NCBI RefSeq assembly: GCF_000511385.1
Contig: NC_023142.1
Coordinates: forward strand, 1-64,000
Length of the DNA: 64,000 nucleotides
Reading direction: 5' to 3'
Origin: Phaeobacter gallaeciensis DSM 26640
Lineage (GTDB): Bacteria; Pseudomonadota; Alphaproteobacteria; Rhodobacterales; Rhodobacteraceae
Below are positions 37,729 through 47,425 of this stretch, piece after piece; position 1 is the stretch's first letter; every line of letters begins with the position of its first letter. Made by a program: the position numbers and the translations under genes. The notes below the pieces were generated by a model. That model was not told where the DNA came from and did not search any database. It saw nothing but the letters and a program-made list of their open reading frames with translations.

Positions 37729-38616
37729 TCAGGCCGGGCGCAGCAGCTGGACCAGCCGATCCGAGGCCCGGCGGATCTGCTTGGACACCGGGCCCAGCGG
37801 CCGATCATCCGGCTGGGCGACAATCCGGCGCAAAGACGCCTGCGCGGCATCAACCGGAGCAGCCAGCGCCTGCAGGTCTGCGGCGGTGATCCAGCGTTCC
37901 TCACGTTTGGCCAGGCTGTCCTTCTCCGGCTCGAAGGCTTTGCAGAACCGGCGCGGGTGCCCCATCTTGAAGACTGCCAGTGTTTCCAGCGGATAATCCC
38001 ACCAGGCCGTGGCCTCCAGCCGGGCGATCAGCGGGGCTGCAAACCGGTATTTCAGCACCCGGGCCGGCACGCCACCAACCACGGCATAGGGCGGCACATC
38101 CTTGGTGACGATGGCGCCTGCGGCCACCACTGCGCCATTGCCGATGGTGATCCCGCCGGCCATCTGCACCCCGCGCCCGATCCAGACGTCATTGCCTATG
38201 CGCACGGGTGGGGTTTTGGTGTTGAACCGAGCGTGTGGTTCATAGGTCTCAGCGCCCATTTTGCGCGCCAGCTTTTCATAATATGGCCCATAGCTGAACG
38301 GGTGGGAGGACACCCGCCGGATCGGATGGCGATCCCCTAGAACCCGCAGCCCGGCGGCAATCGAACAGAAGGCCCCGGCAGACCAGTTGCGGGAGGGTGA
38401 GTGGCTGTAGCTCATGTAGCCAAGGCTGCTGAGGGGCAGCAGCCCGCCCGATTTCAATCCGTGCCGGGTGAGTGCCGAGAGTCTCAGATCCGGCGGAAAG
38501 CTGATCCGTTTGAGCGCGGTCAAATCTCGTTCGTCACGCCAGGGTTTTGGCATCACATGGAAATCATCCAGCAGCCTGCGCATGCTGTTGGTCACACGAA
38601 GAGTGGTGGGTTTCAT
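37729..38616 (-). CDS. CatB-like O-acetyltransferase
   Basis: A 295-residue protein with a left-handed beta-helix. Hexapeptide repeats occur around [20 protein letters not shown] and [20 protein letters not shown] at roughly residues 148-188. The upstream [20 protein letters not shown] and HPFSY segments are typical of the xenobiotic/CatB-related acyltransferases. It probably O-acetylates a sugar of the surface glycan; antibiotic inactivation is less likely in this setting. It is convergent with rmlA, 23 bases away. Confidence 0.85.
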   Translation of the reverse strand: MKPTTLRVTNSMRRLLDDFHVMPKPWRDERDLTALKRISFPPDLRLSALTRHGLKSGGLLPLSSLGYMSYSHSPSRNWSAGAFCSIAAGLRVLGDRHPIRRVSSHPFSYGPYYEKLARKMGAETYEPHARFNTKTPPVRIGNDVWIGRGVQMAGGITIGNGAVVAAGAIVTKDVPPYAVVGGVPARVLKYRFAAPLIARLEATAWWDYPLETLAVFKMGHPRRFCKAFEPEKDSLAKREERWITAADLQALAAPVDAAQASLRRIVAQPDDRPLGPVSKQIRRASDRLVQLLRPA

Positions 38617-38867
38617 CGCAAATAAAGGCTCTAAATAAGGGTATAGCAGAATAGTAATGCGAATTGCGGCCAGGTTTGATGGGCTTCACGATCAGAAAAC
38701 CAGGTCGCAACCGGGAGGAACAGAACAGGGGCAGACTAGTCTTCAAGAGCCGCGAGGACCAGTATAAAATCTCTGCTCTGGGTTGATTTTGTGGGGGTGG
38801 CTTGAGGTGCAGGCCGGACGCGCCGCTCTTGTCGCAAAGAGGCGCGCCTGATCTCAACAGGCGCTGA

Positions 38868-40007
38868 TCAGAGCGCGCCTGCGCGGCTGAAGACGCCGAA
38901 GAAGTTGCCGATGATATTGGAGATGGTCAGCGCGTCATTCACTGGCGCCTCGGTGGCGATCAGGAGATCCCCGGAGTTGATCTGAAACCGGCGCGCCGAG
39001 AACAGCCCATCGGCCGAGGTGAGGTCCAGCGTAAACACCACCCGGGGCTGGCGCGGGCCCCGCTGGCCGGGCGCAAGCGCGCTGTCGGGGTATTCGCGCA
39101 GCACCAGAAGCCCCTGCGGGTCGGCGCGGCTGTCCTGGAACCCGCCGGCCACCGACATCGCATCCATTGCCGACATCTGATCCTTGGTGAATGTGTGCAG
39201 ATCCTCACGGCCGGTGGCCCCGAAGGAGAGGAAATAGCGCGCGTCCTCTTCCACAAACACCCGGTCTCCACCGCGCAGGAGCGTGTCGCGGCGCGGATCA
39301 TTGAGCAGGGTCTCCACCGAAGTGCCATAGATGCTGCGCCCGCGCACCAGACGGATCTGTGGATTGTTGAGGCTGGCGCTGATGCCGCCGCCTGCTGCAA
39401 TCAGCCCCATCACCGTGTAATTGCGATCCGGCATCGGATAGGTGCCGGGGGTCTCAACGCCGCTGACCAGATCCACCGAATTGCCGCGCCCTTCGGTCAT
39501 GTCCAGCTGCAGCTGGGCCGAGGGTACGATTTCTTCCATGGCAGTTTGCAGGCGTTCGCGGGCCAGGTCCGGGGTCAGCCCGTTCACATTCACATTGCCC
39601 ACATAGGGCATGAAGATGCTGCCATTGGCCGCCACTGTCACATCCTGCAACTGCACCATTTTTTCATCCGGGGTGGTCAGCAGGGAATTGTCGCTGCTGT
39701 CCCAGATCCGCAGGGTCAGCAGATCGCCGGGCTGGATGATCTGGGTCTTGGCGCCTTGGGTGGCGCCGATCCATTTCAGTGGGCGTTTGCCGCTATGGGC
39801 CCCGCCGCTTTCCGGGCCGGTTTTAGGCCAATGAGCCACCGTCGGCAGAAAGGCGCGGGTGACGGGATAGAGCGCGAAATCAGCATCGGCATCATCGGCG
39901 GTTTTCAGGATCTCTTCGCTGGCGGGGGCGCCACCGGGCAGGCGACCGCAGGCTGCCGGCAGCAGGGCGAGACCAAGAGCGGCAAGCAGGAGGGAAAGAC
40001 GGCGCAT
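38868..40007 (-). CDS. Outer-membrane polysaccharide export lipoprotein (Wza/KpsD-like)
   Basis: A 379-residue lipoprotein. The signal peptide ends in LLPAAC with the lipidated Cys at residue 20. A Poly_export domain follows (IQPGDLLTLRIWDSSDNSLL, then ANGSIFMPYVGNVNVNGLTP), and two later SLBB-like regions (VSGVETPGTYPMPDRNYTVM and the part near residue 270). It should form the outer-membrane channel for a polysaccharide. It is the only such channel in the window, so it may serve the KpsMTE-type exporter, the WcaJ/YjbH system, or both. It is divergent from the epimerase gene at 40116. Confidence 0.92.
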   Translation of the reverse strand: MRRLSLLLAALGLALLPAACGRLPGGAPASEEILKTADDADADFALYPVTRAFLPTVAHWPKTGPESGGAHSGKRPLKWIGATQGAKTQIIQPGDLLTLRIWDSSDNSLLTTPDEKMVQLQDVTVAANGSIFMPYVGNVNVNGLTPDLARERLQTAMEEIVPSAQLQLDMTEGRGNSVDLVSGVETPGTYPMPDRNYTVMGLIAAGGGISASLNNPQIRLVRGRSIYGTSVETLLNDPRRDTLLRGGDRVFVEEDARYFLSFGATGREDLHTFTKDQMSAMDAMSVAGGFQDSRADPQGLLVLREYPDSALAPGQRGPRQPRVVFTLDLTSADGLFSARRFQINSGDLLIATEAPVNDALTISNIIGNFFGVFSRAGAL

Positions 40008-40115
40008 GAGGATCCTTGTCCGAAAACAGCCGGAAACGGCTTGATTTTTGTTCCCCGCAAGATACTGGGCATGCAGACTGCGTCAACCGCAAGGACTGCG
40101 GGAACAGGGGGGCTG

Positions 40116-41057
40116 ATGCGTTTTCCACCCAGATTGACACCCACATTGATCCTGGGCGCCTCCGGGCGGATCGGCGGGATCCTGCGCCGCCAATGGGACT
40201 CTGCCGGGGCGGACCTGCGCTGGCAGCGGCGGGCGTGGCCTGACGGGGCAGGGTCTGACGCACAAGCCTGGCATGTCTTTGATCCGCTGGCGGATCCAGA
40301 GGCGCTGGCCGAGGCGGCGCAGGGCGCAGCCGCGATCCTTTGTCTGGCGGGGCCGGTGCCCGGCGGCGCGGCGGGCCGGGATCTGAGTGCGCGCCAGCTG
40401 GTGCAACATCGCGATCTGGCGCTGGCCACACTTGAGGCGGCGGCGCGTGTGCGCGACGCAGAGACAGGGGAAGGGGCTGAGACCGGGACAGGCGCGCCGC
40501 GGGTGCTGCTGGCCTCGTCGGCGGCGGTCTATGGCGCGGCCCCCGGCCCCCTTAGCGAAGACATCCCGCTGGCCCCGCTGGCCCCTTACGGGGTGGCCAA
40601 GGCCGAGATGGAACAGGCCGCACAGGCGCGTGCCGCCGAACTGGGGCTGGAGATAACCCTGCTCAGGATTGGCAATATTGCCGGTCTTGATGCGATCTTG
40701 GGCGGCTGGCGGGCGGGGTTCTGTCTGGATCAATTTGCCGATGGGCAGACGCCTCGGCGCAGCTATATCGGTCCCCGGACCCTGGCGGAGGTGCTGGCGA
40801 GTCTGATCCGCTGTCCCGATCTGCCGCAGGTGCTGAACATCGCCCAGCCGGGCGCGGTGGCGATGGGCGATCTGTTGCAGGCGGCGGGGCTTGAGTTTGC
40901 CCGCAGGCCCGCGCCCGCGCAAGCCATTGCCGAAGTGCAGCTTGACGTGACGCAGCTGATCGGGCTTTTGGCGGATCAGCCTGCGGCTTTGCCCGCCGCC
41001 AGCCCGCAGGATCTGGTGGCTGAGGCCCGCGCGCTGGCCCTGCTGCCCGCTATCTGA
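40116..41057 (+). CDS. NAD(P)-dependent sugar epimerase/reductase
   Basis: A 313-residue extended short-chain dehydrogenase. LGASGRIGG at residues 13-21 binds the cofactor. LLASSAAVYGAAPGPLSED and PYGVAKAEMEQ hold the Ser, Tyr and Lys. The sugar substrate cannot be told. It follows the pattern of reductases that finish a 4-keto-sugar made by a CapD/WbpM-type dehydratase, which is encoded 1.1 kb downstream. ATG at 40116 follows AGGGGGG. The frame is open far upstream across the promoter region of the Wza-like gene, but that part is antisense and unlikely to be coding. It lies 29 bases before the sugar-phosphate transferase. Confidence 0.82.
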   Translation: MRFPPRLTPTLILGASGRIGGILRRQWDSAGADLRWQRRAWPDGAGSDAQAWHVFDPLADPEALAEAAQGAAAILCLAGPVPGGAAGRDLSARQLVQHRDLALATLEAAARVRDAETGEGAETGTGAPRVLLASSAAVYGAAPGPLSEDIPLAPLAPYGVAKAEMEQAAQARAAELGLEITLLRIGNIAGLDAILGGWRAGFCLDQFADGQTPRRSYIGPRTLAEVLASLIRCPDLPQVLNIAQPGAVAMGDLLQAAGLEFARRPAPAQAIAEVQLDVTQLIGLLADQPAALPAASPQDLVAEARALALLPAI

Positions 41058-41086
41058 CCTGTCCGAACCAAGAAGGATCCCCGCAT

Positions 41087-41698
41087 ATGACCTGGCGCAA
41101 ACGCCTCTTTGATCTCTTCTTTGCCAGCCTTCTGGTGGTGGTTCTGGGCCCGGTGCTGCTGGGGCTGTTGGTCTGGCTGCTGCTGAAGGAAGGCCGTCCG
41201 CTGTTTTACGTGGCTGAACGGATGAAGGGCGTCGATCAGCCCTTTGCCCTGTGGAAACTGCGCACCATGCAGGTGGTGGAGCAGGACACCGGGGTCTCCG
41301 GCGGCGACAAAACGGCCCGCATCACCAAGACCGGCGCCTGGCTGCGCGCCAAGCGGCTGGATGAATTCCCCCAGCTGTGGAACATCCTGAAGGGGGATCT
41401 CTCCTTTGTCGGGCCGCGCCCGCCGCTGCGCCAATATGTCGAGGCCAATCCCGCGCTCTATGCCCGGGTGCTGAAATCGCGCCCCGGGGTCACCGGGCTG
41501 GCCTCCATCACCTATCACAAACATGAAGCCGCGTTGCTGGCGCGCTGCACCACTTCTGAGGAAACCGACCAGGTCTATTCCCGCCTCTGCGTGCCGATGA
41601 AGGCGCGGCTGGATCTCATTTACCAGCGTCACCAGAGCATGTGTTACGACTTTGATCTGGTGTTTCAGACCATCGGCAACCTGTTCCGGCGCGGCTGA
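41087..41698 (+). CDS. Initiating sugar-phosphate transferase (WcaJ/ExoY/PglC-like)
   Basis: A 203-residue membrane-anchored enzyme that puts the first sugar phosphate onto undecaprenyl phosphate. One hydrophobic segment lies at about residues 10-35. KLRTMQ, RLDEFPQLWNIL and DLSFVGPRPP are the catalytic signatures. The short form without extra N-terminal helices matches ExoY/PglC. Clustering with a WbpM-like dehydratase and an epimerase suggests a modified HexNAc as first sugar; this is inference. Confidence 0.94.
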   Translation: MTWRKRLFDLFFASLLVVVLGPVLLGLLVWLLLKEGRPLFYVAERMKGVDQPFALWKLRTMQVVEQDTGVSGGDKTARITKTGAWLRAKRLDEFPQLWNILKGDLSFVGPRPPLRQYVEANPALYARVLKSRPGVTGLASITYHKHEAALLARCTTSEETDQVYSRLCVPMKARLDLIYQRHQSMCYDFDLVFQTIGNLFRRG

Positions 41699-42194
41699 GG
41701 GGTGAGTCTGCGGAGCGATTCGGCGATTCGCCCCGGTCCGAGCGGGCGTGTCCTGCCCAGGCCAGCATCCTTGGCGGCAGCTGCGTGCCGGGAGATCAGC
41801 CGAACCATGCATCAGGCTTGCACAGACGCTGCACAGAGGCGCTAAAACGGGCAAATCACCGTCAGGCGGCGCTTTTTTGCTGCCCGCGGTTTTGTGTTAG
41901 CCCTGAAATACGTCTAAAGTGATGCTTGGGGCGCCCATGAAACCCCCGGCGTAGGGCCTGTCACACCTGCTCCGGAGGAGACAAAAGGCACCTGGAGGAA
42001 TAGACGACGCGAGACACATCCCGATGCCAGAGAGACCCATCACATACGGGTCCGGGGATCTGGCGCGGGAGATTGATAAAAACGCATTTGAAACGATGCA
42101 CGCCAGAAAAATCTCGGCGCCACATCGGGACATATAAACAGGCCGCCCGGAAAATCAGGCGGCCACCGGGGACTGGAAGTGGGGACGGCCAGGG
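41699..42194. other. Long leader region before the capD-like gene
   Basis: About 500 bases with no strong gene. A 7-bp hairpin (GGCCGCC at 42141-42147, GGCGGCC at 42158-42164) sits just upstream of the capD-like start. A frame at 42024-42137 could encode a 37-residue peptide starting MPERPITYGSGDL, but it has no well-spaced ribosome-binding site. Long leaders are common for exopolysaccharide operons, so regulation by RNA structure is possible. Confidence 0.5.
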
Positions 42195-44069
42195 ATGTTC
42201 AATCTGATCAGTGCGCTGTCACGCAAACAGAAATCTTATATTTTTCTTACCATTGATCTGACCCTGATTCCGCTGGCGCTGTTCCTGACCTTTCTGGTGC
42301 TGCCACTGCCGGGATCCGCTCTGGCCACGCTGGCAGCGATGCTGCCGGTGCTGCCTTATGTGCTGGCGCTGGCGGCGGCAGTGGCGCTGTGGCTCGGATT
42401 GCCCAAGGTGCAGCTCAATGCCTATGAACGCCATGCGGTCGGGCTGACGGCGCTGCTGGCCTCAATCACCGCCGGGGCCACGGCGGGGCTGACGCTGCTG
42501 TTTGGTCCTGATCTGCCGCCCGGCACCCATGTGGTTTTTGCCACCACCTATTTTCTCTGCCTGCTGGCCGCCCGCGCGGTGCTCTATCAACTGGTGGTGG
42601 CGATTTACCGCCGCGCTCAGCCCCGCTGCCGGGTACTGATCTACGGGGCCGGTACCACCGGCGCCCAGCTGGCTCAGGCGCTGAAGGCCCATGACGGCAT
42701 CGATCCTGTTGCCTTTGTGGATGACAATACCTCCTTGCAGGGGGTGACGCTGGTGGGTTTGCCGGTGTTCCCGCCGGCCCGCATCGCCGAGATCGCCGAG
42801 GCCCGCCAGATCAAGCGGGTGTTGCTGGCGATGCCGTCGCAGAGCCAGCCCAAACAGGCCCAGATCATCCAGCGACTGCAGCGGATGCAGCTGGAGGTGC
42901 AGGCGCTGCCCTCCTTTGCCCAGCTCATTGGCGAGGAGGCGCTGGTGGACAAGCTGACCCCGGTGGCGCCGCAGAATTTCCTGGGCCGCGCCACCCGCGA
43001 TGTGCCCCTGCAGGAGGCCAGCGGATCTTATCAGGACCGGGTGGTGCTGGTCTCTGGCGCCGGCGGTTCCATCGGCTCCGAGCTTTGCCGTCAGGTCTTG
43101 GCCTGCCAACCACGCAAGCTGGTGCTTTATGAGCTGTCGGAGCTGGCGCTTTACACCATTCATCAGGAACTGGAGCAACAGGTCGAAGGCACCGGGATCG
43201 AGCTGGTGCCGGTGCTGGGTTCCGTGACCGATCCGCGTCAGGTGCGCATGGTGCTGGCCCATCACGGGGTCCAGGTGGTGCTGCATGCGGCGGCGTATAA
43301 ACATGTGCCGCTGGTTGAGGCCAACCCGCTGCCCGGTCTGGCCAACAATGTCTTTGGCACGCAGACATTGGCCCGGGCCGCCGCGCGCAGCGGCGTGGAG
43401 CGGTTTATCCTGATTTCCTCGGACAAGGCGGTGCGCCCGACCAATGTGATGGGCGCCTCCAAACGCATGGCGGAACTGGTGGTGCAGGATCTCGCCACCC
43501 GCAATCCCGGCACCGTTTTCACCATGGTACGCTTTGGCAATGTCCTGGGGTCTTCGGGCTCCGTGGTGCCGCTGTTTCAGGAACAGATCAGCCGCGGCGG
43601 TCCGGTCACTGTCACCGATCCGCGCGTCAAACGCTATTTCATGACCATCCGCGAGGCGGTGCAGCTGGTGCTGCAGGCCGGCGCCGAGGCGCTTGGGGGG
43701 GAGGTCTTCGTACTGGATATGGGCGAGCCGATTTCAATCCTGCAGCTGGCCCGTCAGGTCATCGAAAGTGCCGGTTATTCCGTGCGGGACGACGATCACC
43801 CCGACGGCGATATCGCCATCGATATCATCGGCCTGCGGCCCGGGGAAAAGATGCAGGAAGAGCTGACGCTCAGCTCGGATCTGATCACGACCCGCCACCA
43901 GAAGATCTTCTGCGCCCGCGAGGCGGTGCTGTCGGAAATCGAGGTCGCAACCCTGATCCGGGGCCTGCGTCAGGCGGTGGCCGCCGGCGACGAAAGGGTT
44001 GCACGGGCTCTGATCAAACGCTGGGTTGAGGGCTACCGCGCCCCGGAAGAGGGTCGCAAGACCTCCTGA
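42195..44069 (+). CDS. Nucleotide-sugar 4,6-dehydratase (CapD/WbpM/PglF-like)
   Basis: A 624-residue membrane enzyme. Four N-terminal transmembrane helices (to about residue 135) are followed by a degenerate Rossmann domain with IYGAGTTGAQLA near 149. The catalytic domain begins with SGAGGSIGSEL near 287 and includes SSDKAVRPTNVMGASKR near 407. This is the family that dehydrates UDP-GlcNAc to a 4-keto-6-deoxy sugar. It probably feeds the first sugar used by the WcaJ-like transferase. Confidence 0.93.
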   Translation: MFNLISALSRKQKSYIFLTIDLTLIPLALFLTFLVLPLPGSALATLAAMLPVLPYVLALAAAVALWLGLPKVQLNAYERHAVGLTALLASITAGATAGLTLLFGPDLPPGTHVVFATTYFLCLLAARAVLYQLVVAIYRRAQPRCRVLIYGAGTTGAQLAQALKAHDGIDPVAFVDDNTSLQGVTLVGLPVFPPARIAEIAEARQIKRVLLAMPSQSQPKQAQIIQRLQRMQLEVQALPSFAQLIGEEALVDKLTPVAPQNFLGRATRDVPLQEASGSYQDRVVLVSGAGGSIGSELCRQVLACQPRKLVLYELSELALYTIHQELEQQVEGTGIELVPVLGSVTDPRQVRMVLAHHGVQVVLHAAAYKHVPLVEANPLPGLANNVFGTQTLARAAARSGVERFILISSDKAVRPTNVMGASKRMAELVVQDLATRNPGTVFTMVRFGNVLGSSGSVVPLFQEQISRGGPVTVTDPRVKRYFMTIREAVQLVLQAGAEALGGEVFVLDMGEPISILQLARQVIESAGYSVRDDDHPDGDIAIDIIGLRPGEKMQEELTLSSDLITTRHQKIFCAREAVLSEIEVATLIRGLRQAVAAGDERVARALIKRWVEGYRAPEEGRKTS

Positions 44070-44307
44070 ACGCGCCTTGGATCCGCCTTGTTGGCCGGAG
44101 CAGGAGGGCTGTGACGAGCCTTGCAGGTGGCACTATAGTTTACGGGTCACAGGCTGCTCAGCAGCGCGTATCAGACTTGGCCAGATCGTTGATCCGCCTG
44201 CGGGTTTTGTGGTCTAACCGGTCCAGCACCAACCGCAGGGGGCAGGGCGGCAGATCAGCCTTCATTGCTCCGGCATTCCGACCAGACAATAAGGCAGTCC
44301 GAAACCC

Positions 44308-46524
44308 GTGTTCCTTGCTCTACGTTCTCTTCGCGCATCGGCGTTTCTGCACCTTACCTCTGTGGCGCTGCTCGGCCTTGGGGCCGGGACGGCCCAGGCG
44401 CAAGACGCGCTCACCACGCCCAAACCGGAGGCGCCGCGCTTCAAACCACTGCCGCCACCCAGCCTCAACTTCTACGGCTCTCCAGGTCTCATCGACATGC
44501 CAAGTGCGGACATGCTGCCGGACGGGCAGTTCACCAGCACCTATTCCTGGTTTGGCGGACAGGCCCGCTACAATCTGACCTTTCAGGCCACCCCCTGGCT
44601 CAGTGCATCCTTCCGCTACAACGGCATTCAGACCAATGGCGCGCAGATTGGTGGGTTCAGCACCTATTATGACCGCGGCTTTGACGTGCGGCTGCGGCTC
44701 CTGCGCGAGGGGCGCTATCGCCCCGCGGTGACCCTGGGTCTGCAGGATTTTGCCGGCACCGGGATTTATGCCGGGGAATATATCGTCGCCACCAAAAATT
44801 TTGACACCCCGGCGCTCAGCCATCGCGGCGGCGCGGGTCGGCTGAAGCTGACTGCAGGTCTGGGCTGGGGGCGTCTGGGATCCAACGGTTCCATCGGCAG
44901 TATCTCCGGCACCCGTCCGGGGTTTGTTGCTGGCGATACCGGGGGGGAATTGTCCTATGATCAGTGGTTCCGCGGCGAGATGGCGCCGTTTGCGGGCATC
45001 GAATGGCAGCCCAATGACCGCTGGGGGTTCAAGGCGGAATATTCTTCGGATGCCTATGTGCTGGAAACCGGCGCCCCGAATGTGTTTGAGCGCAAATCCT
45101 CCTTCAACTTTGGCGCCGAATATCAGGCCAGACCGGGGCTGCGGCTGGGGGCCTATTATCTTTATGGCTCGGAACTGGGCGTCACCGCGCAGATCCAGCT
45201 CAATCCCAAACACCCCACCCAGCCCATGCGGGTCAACGCGCCAGTGCCGGTGGCGCCGCGCAGCAGCTGGGCCACCGAAGAGCGCCATTGGACCCGCGAC
45301 TGGGCCACAAGCACCCGCGCCAAGACCACCCTACGGGATGCGCTGGCCGAGGCGTTGCAACAGGACGGGCTGATCCTGGAGGCCCTGACCCTGCCTGCCA
45401 ATGGCACCGAAGCCGAGCTGCGCTATCGCAATCCGCGCTACCGCGCCCAGACTCTGGCCATTGGCCGCAGTGCGCGCGCCATGGCGCGGCTGCTGCCGCC
45501 CTCGGTGGAGACGCTGAAAATCGTGCCGATGCGCGACGGGTTGGCGCTGTCACAGGTGGTGATCCGGCGCAGCGATCTGGAGGCGCTGGAACATAGCCCC
45601 GACGCCACCGAGGCGCTCTGGGCGGTCACCGGCCTGCAGGCCGCCGAACCGCTGGCTGAAGACGCGCTGGTCTCAGGCGATCTCTACCCGGCATTTTCCA
45701 CCTCGCTCAGCCCCTATACCGCGCCCTCCTATTTTGACCCTGAGCTGCCGTTCCGGCTGGATGTGGGTGTGGATCTGAAGGCGTCTTATGCACCAGCCCC
45801 CGGCTGGCGCATCGCGGGCACCATCCGCCAGCGCGTCTGGGGCAATGTGAAGGATGGGCGCGCCTCCAATTCGGTGCTGCCGCATGTGCGCACCGATGCG
45901 AGGGAATACGCCCAGTTCGGCACCACGCTGAAGAATCTCTATGTCACGCGCCAATGGCAGATGGGGCGCGATCTCTATGCCCGCAGCACGGCCGGGCTGT
46001 TTGAAAGCATGTATGGCGGCGTCTCGGGCGAGGTGCTGTGGAAACCGGTCTCCAGCCGTCTGGCACTGGGGGTCGAGGGCAATTACGTGGTGCAGCGCGA
46101 TTTCGATCAGCGGCTGTCGTTTCGCGATTACAAAACTTTCACCGGCCATGCCTCCGCCTATTACCAGATGGACAAGGGCTATCATCTGCAGGTGGATGCC
46201 GGGCGCTATCTGGCCGGCGATTACGGCGCCACCTTTGCGCTGGACCGTGAATTTGCCAATGGCTGGCGGGTGGGCGGATTCTTTACCCTCACCGATGTCT
46301 CCTCCGAGGATTTCGGCGAAGGCTCTTTTGACAAGGGCTTCCGCTTCAGCATTCCGCTGGACTGGCTGCTGGGCAAACCCAGCCGCAATACATTCGGCAT
46401 GACCGTGCGCCCGACCCAGCGCGACGGCGGCCAGCGGGTGCATGTGCCCGGTCGGCTTTATGGACAAATCCGCGAAGCCCATCGCATACAGCTGACCCGA
46501 CAGCGGGCAAGGATCTGGGAATGA
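44308..46524 (+). CDS. yjbH: YjbH-type outer-membrane exopolysaccharide protein
   Basis: A 738-residue protein with a Sec signal peptide (cleavage near residue 32, GTAQAQ). The mature start LNFYGSPGLIDMPSADMLPD is the hallmark of the YjbH/GfcD family. Many alternating beta-strand segments suggest a large outer-membrane barrel. YjbH proteins act with YjbE, YjbF and YjbG in exopolysaccharide production; their exact role is not settled. It starts with GTG at 44308, with a weak ribosome-binding site. The yjbF-like gene overlaps its end by four bases. Confidence 0.9.
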   Translation: MFLALRSLRASAFLHLTSVALLGLGAGTAQAQDALTTPKPEAPRFKPLPPPSLNFYGSPGLIDMPSADMLPDGQFTSTYSWFGGQARYNLTFQATPWLSASFRYNGIQTNGAQIGGFSTYYDRGFDVRLRLLREGRYRPAVTLGLQDFAGTGIYAGEYIVATKNFDTPALSHRGGAGRLKLTAGLGWGRLGSNGSIGSISGTRPGFVAGDTGGELSYDQWFRGEMAPFAGIEWQPNDRWGFKAEYSSDAYVLETGAPNVFERKSSFNFGAEYQARPGLRLGAYYLYGSELGVTAQIQLNPKHPTQPMRVNAPVPVAPRSSWATEERHWTRDWATSTRAKTTLRDALAEALQQDGLILEALTLPANGTEAELRYRNPRYRAQTLAIGRSARAMARLLPPSVETLKIVPMRDGLALSQVVIRRSDLEALEHSPDATEALWAVTGLQAAEPLAEDALVSGDLYPAFSTSLSPYTAPSYFDPELPFRLDVGVDLKASYAPAPGWRIAGTIRQRVWGNVKDGRASNSVLPHVRTDAREYAQFGTTLKNLYVTRQWQMGRDLYARSTAGLFESMYGGVSGEVLWKPVSSRLALGVEGNYVVQRDFDQRLSFRDYKTFTGHASAYYQMDKGYHLQVDAGRYLAGDYGATFALDREFANGWRVGGFFTLTDVSSEDFGEGSFDKGFRFSIPLDWLLGKPSRNTFGMTVRPTQRDGGQRVHVPGRLYGQIREAHRIQLTRQRARIWE

Positions 46525-47246
46525 TGACGCCTGTAATCACACGCCTTGCCGGGCTGCTATCCCTTCTGGGGCTGCTGGTGCTGACCGCCTGTAGCCGCGG
46601 GCCGGAAACCGCCCCCTTGCAGGTCGAACTCTTAGGCAATCTCTCCGATCGGATCGGCGCCCGGCTGTCCGGGGGCAAGGGCAAACAGGCGGCCCGCCCG
46701 CCACTGACCCGCGCCGGGCTGGATGAGATCAAAGACCCCTATATTGAGGTCACCATCGAGAAAAACGATGTCTTTGCCTATCTATCACGCCAGCAGCTGC
46801 GCCGCGATGACAGCCCCGGCACAGTGGCGGTCTGGCGCACCGAGGACAATATCAGCCTGACCCTGCGCAACGGGGTGCTGGTGGCGACGCGCAATCTTGG
46901 CAATGATATCCTGTCCAGTTCAGCGCTGGTCGAAGGGGACACAGGTGGCCCTGTGCGCAGTGGTGCGCGGCGCTATCATATCCGCGGGCTGGACAATGGC
47001 GCCTGGCAGCTGGATCTGCTCTGCAGCCGCCGCGATCTTGGCGCCGATCCGGTGGAGATTGTCGAACTGCGCTACCCCACCCGCCACATTGAGGAACGCT
47101 GTCACCCCAGCCAACCGGGACGCGGGGGAGAGATCGTCAATGACTATTGGGTAGATTCGCGCAGTGGCCGGGTCTGGCAATCACGCCAATGGGCCGGCCC
47201 CAATGTCGGCTATCTGCGGATCCGTCAGCTGACCACAGGCGGCTGA
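46521..47246 (+). CDS. yjbF: YjbF/GfcB-type lipoprotein
   Basis: A 241-residue lipoprotein. The signal peptide ends with LLVLTAC and the lipidated Cys is residue 24. DPYIEVTIEKNDVFAYLSRQ and the RNGVLVATRNLGNDILSS region are typical of the YjbF/GfcB family, as is the C-terminal VNDYWVDSRSGRVWQSRQW. It overlaps yjbH by four bases and would sit in the outer membrane. The usual partner YjbG/GfcC is not present. Confidence 0.9.
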   Translation: MMTPVITRLAGLLSLLGLLVLTACSRGPETAPLQVELLGNLSDRIGARLSGGKGKQAARPPLTRAGLDEIKDPYIEVTIEKNDVFAYLSRQQLRRDDSPGTVAVWRTEDNISLTLRNGVLVATRNLGNDILSSSALVEGDTGGPVRSGARRYHIRGLDNGAWQLDLLCSRRDLGADPVEIVELRYPTRHIEERCHPSQPGRGGEIVNDYWVDSRSGRVWQSRQWAGPNVGYLRIRQLTTGG

Positions 47247-47425
47247 CCCCAGGTCTGACGCGCTAAAAACAGGCGGTTTGGGACCATATCCGCCCAAATG
47301 AGCGATATCTCGGCAACGGCAGAAAAAAATTTCCAGCCGCCGGGATATTGCTGCTAAAAGCTGCGTTGAATTCACGAGGCAACTCACTTACTCTCGGCTC
47401 AACGGTTTCCAAAGGAGTTTTGGAC

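Noticed and set aside
39195..40115. Upstream extension of the epimerase gene across the Wza-like gene
   Set aside because: This part is antisense to a clear lipoprotein gene. The Rossmann motif starts right after the ATG at 40116, which has a good ribosome-binding site.
41897..42133. 78-codon minus-strand frame in the capD leader
   Set aside because: No ribosome-binding site, Cys/Ser-rich chance-like composition, and it is antisense to a probable leader RNA.
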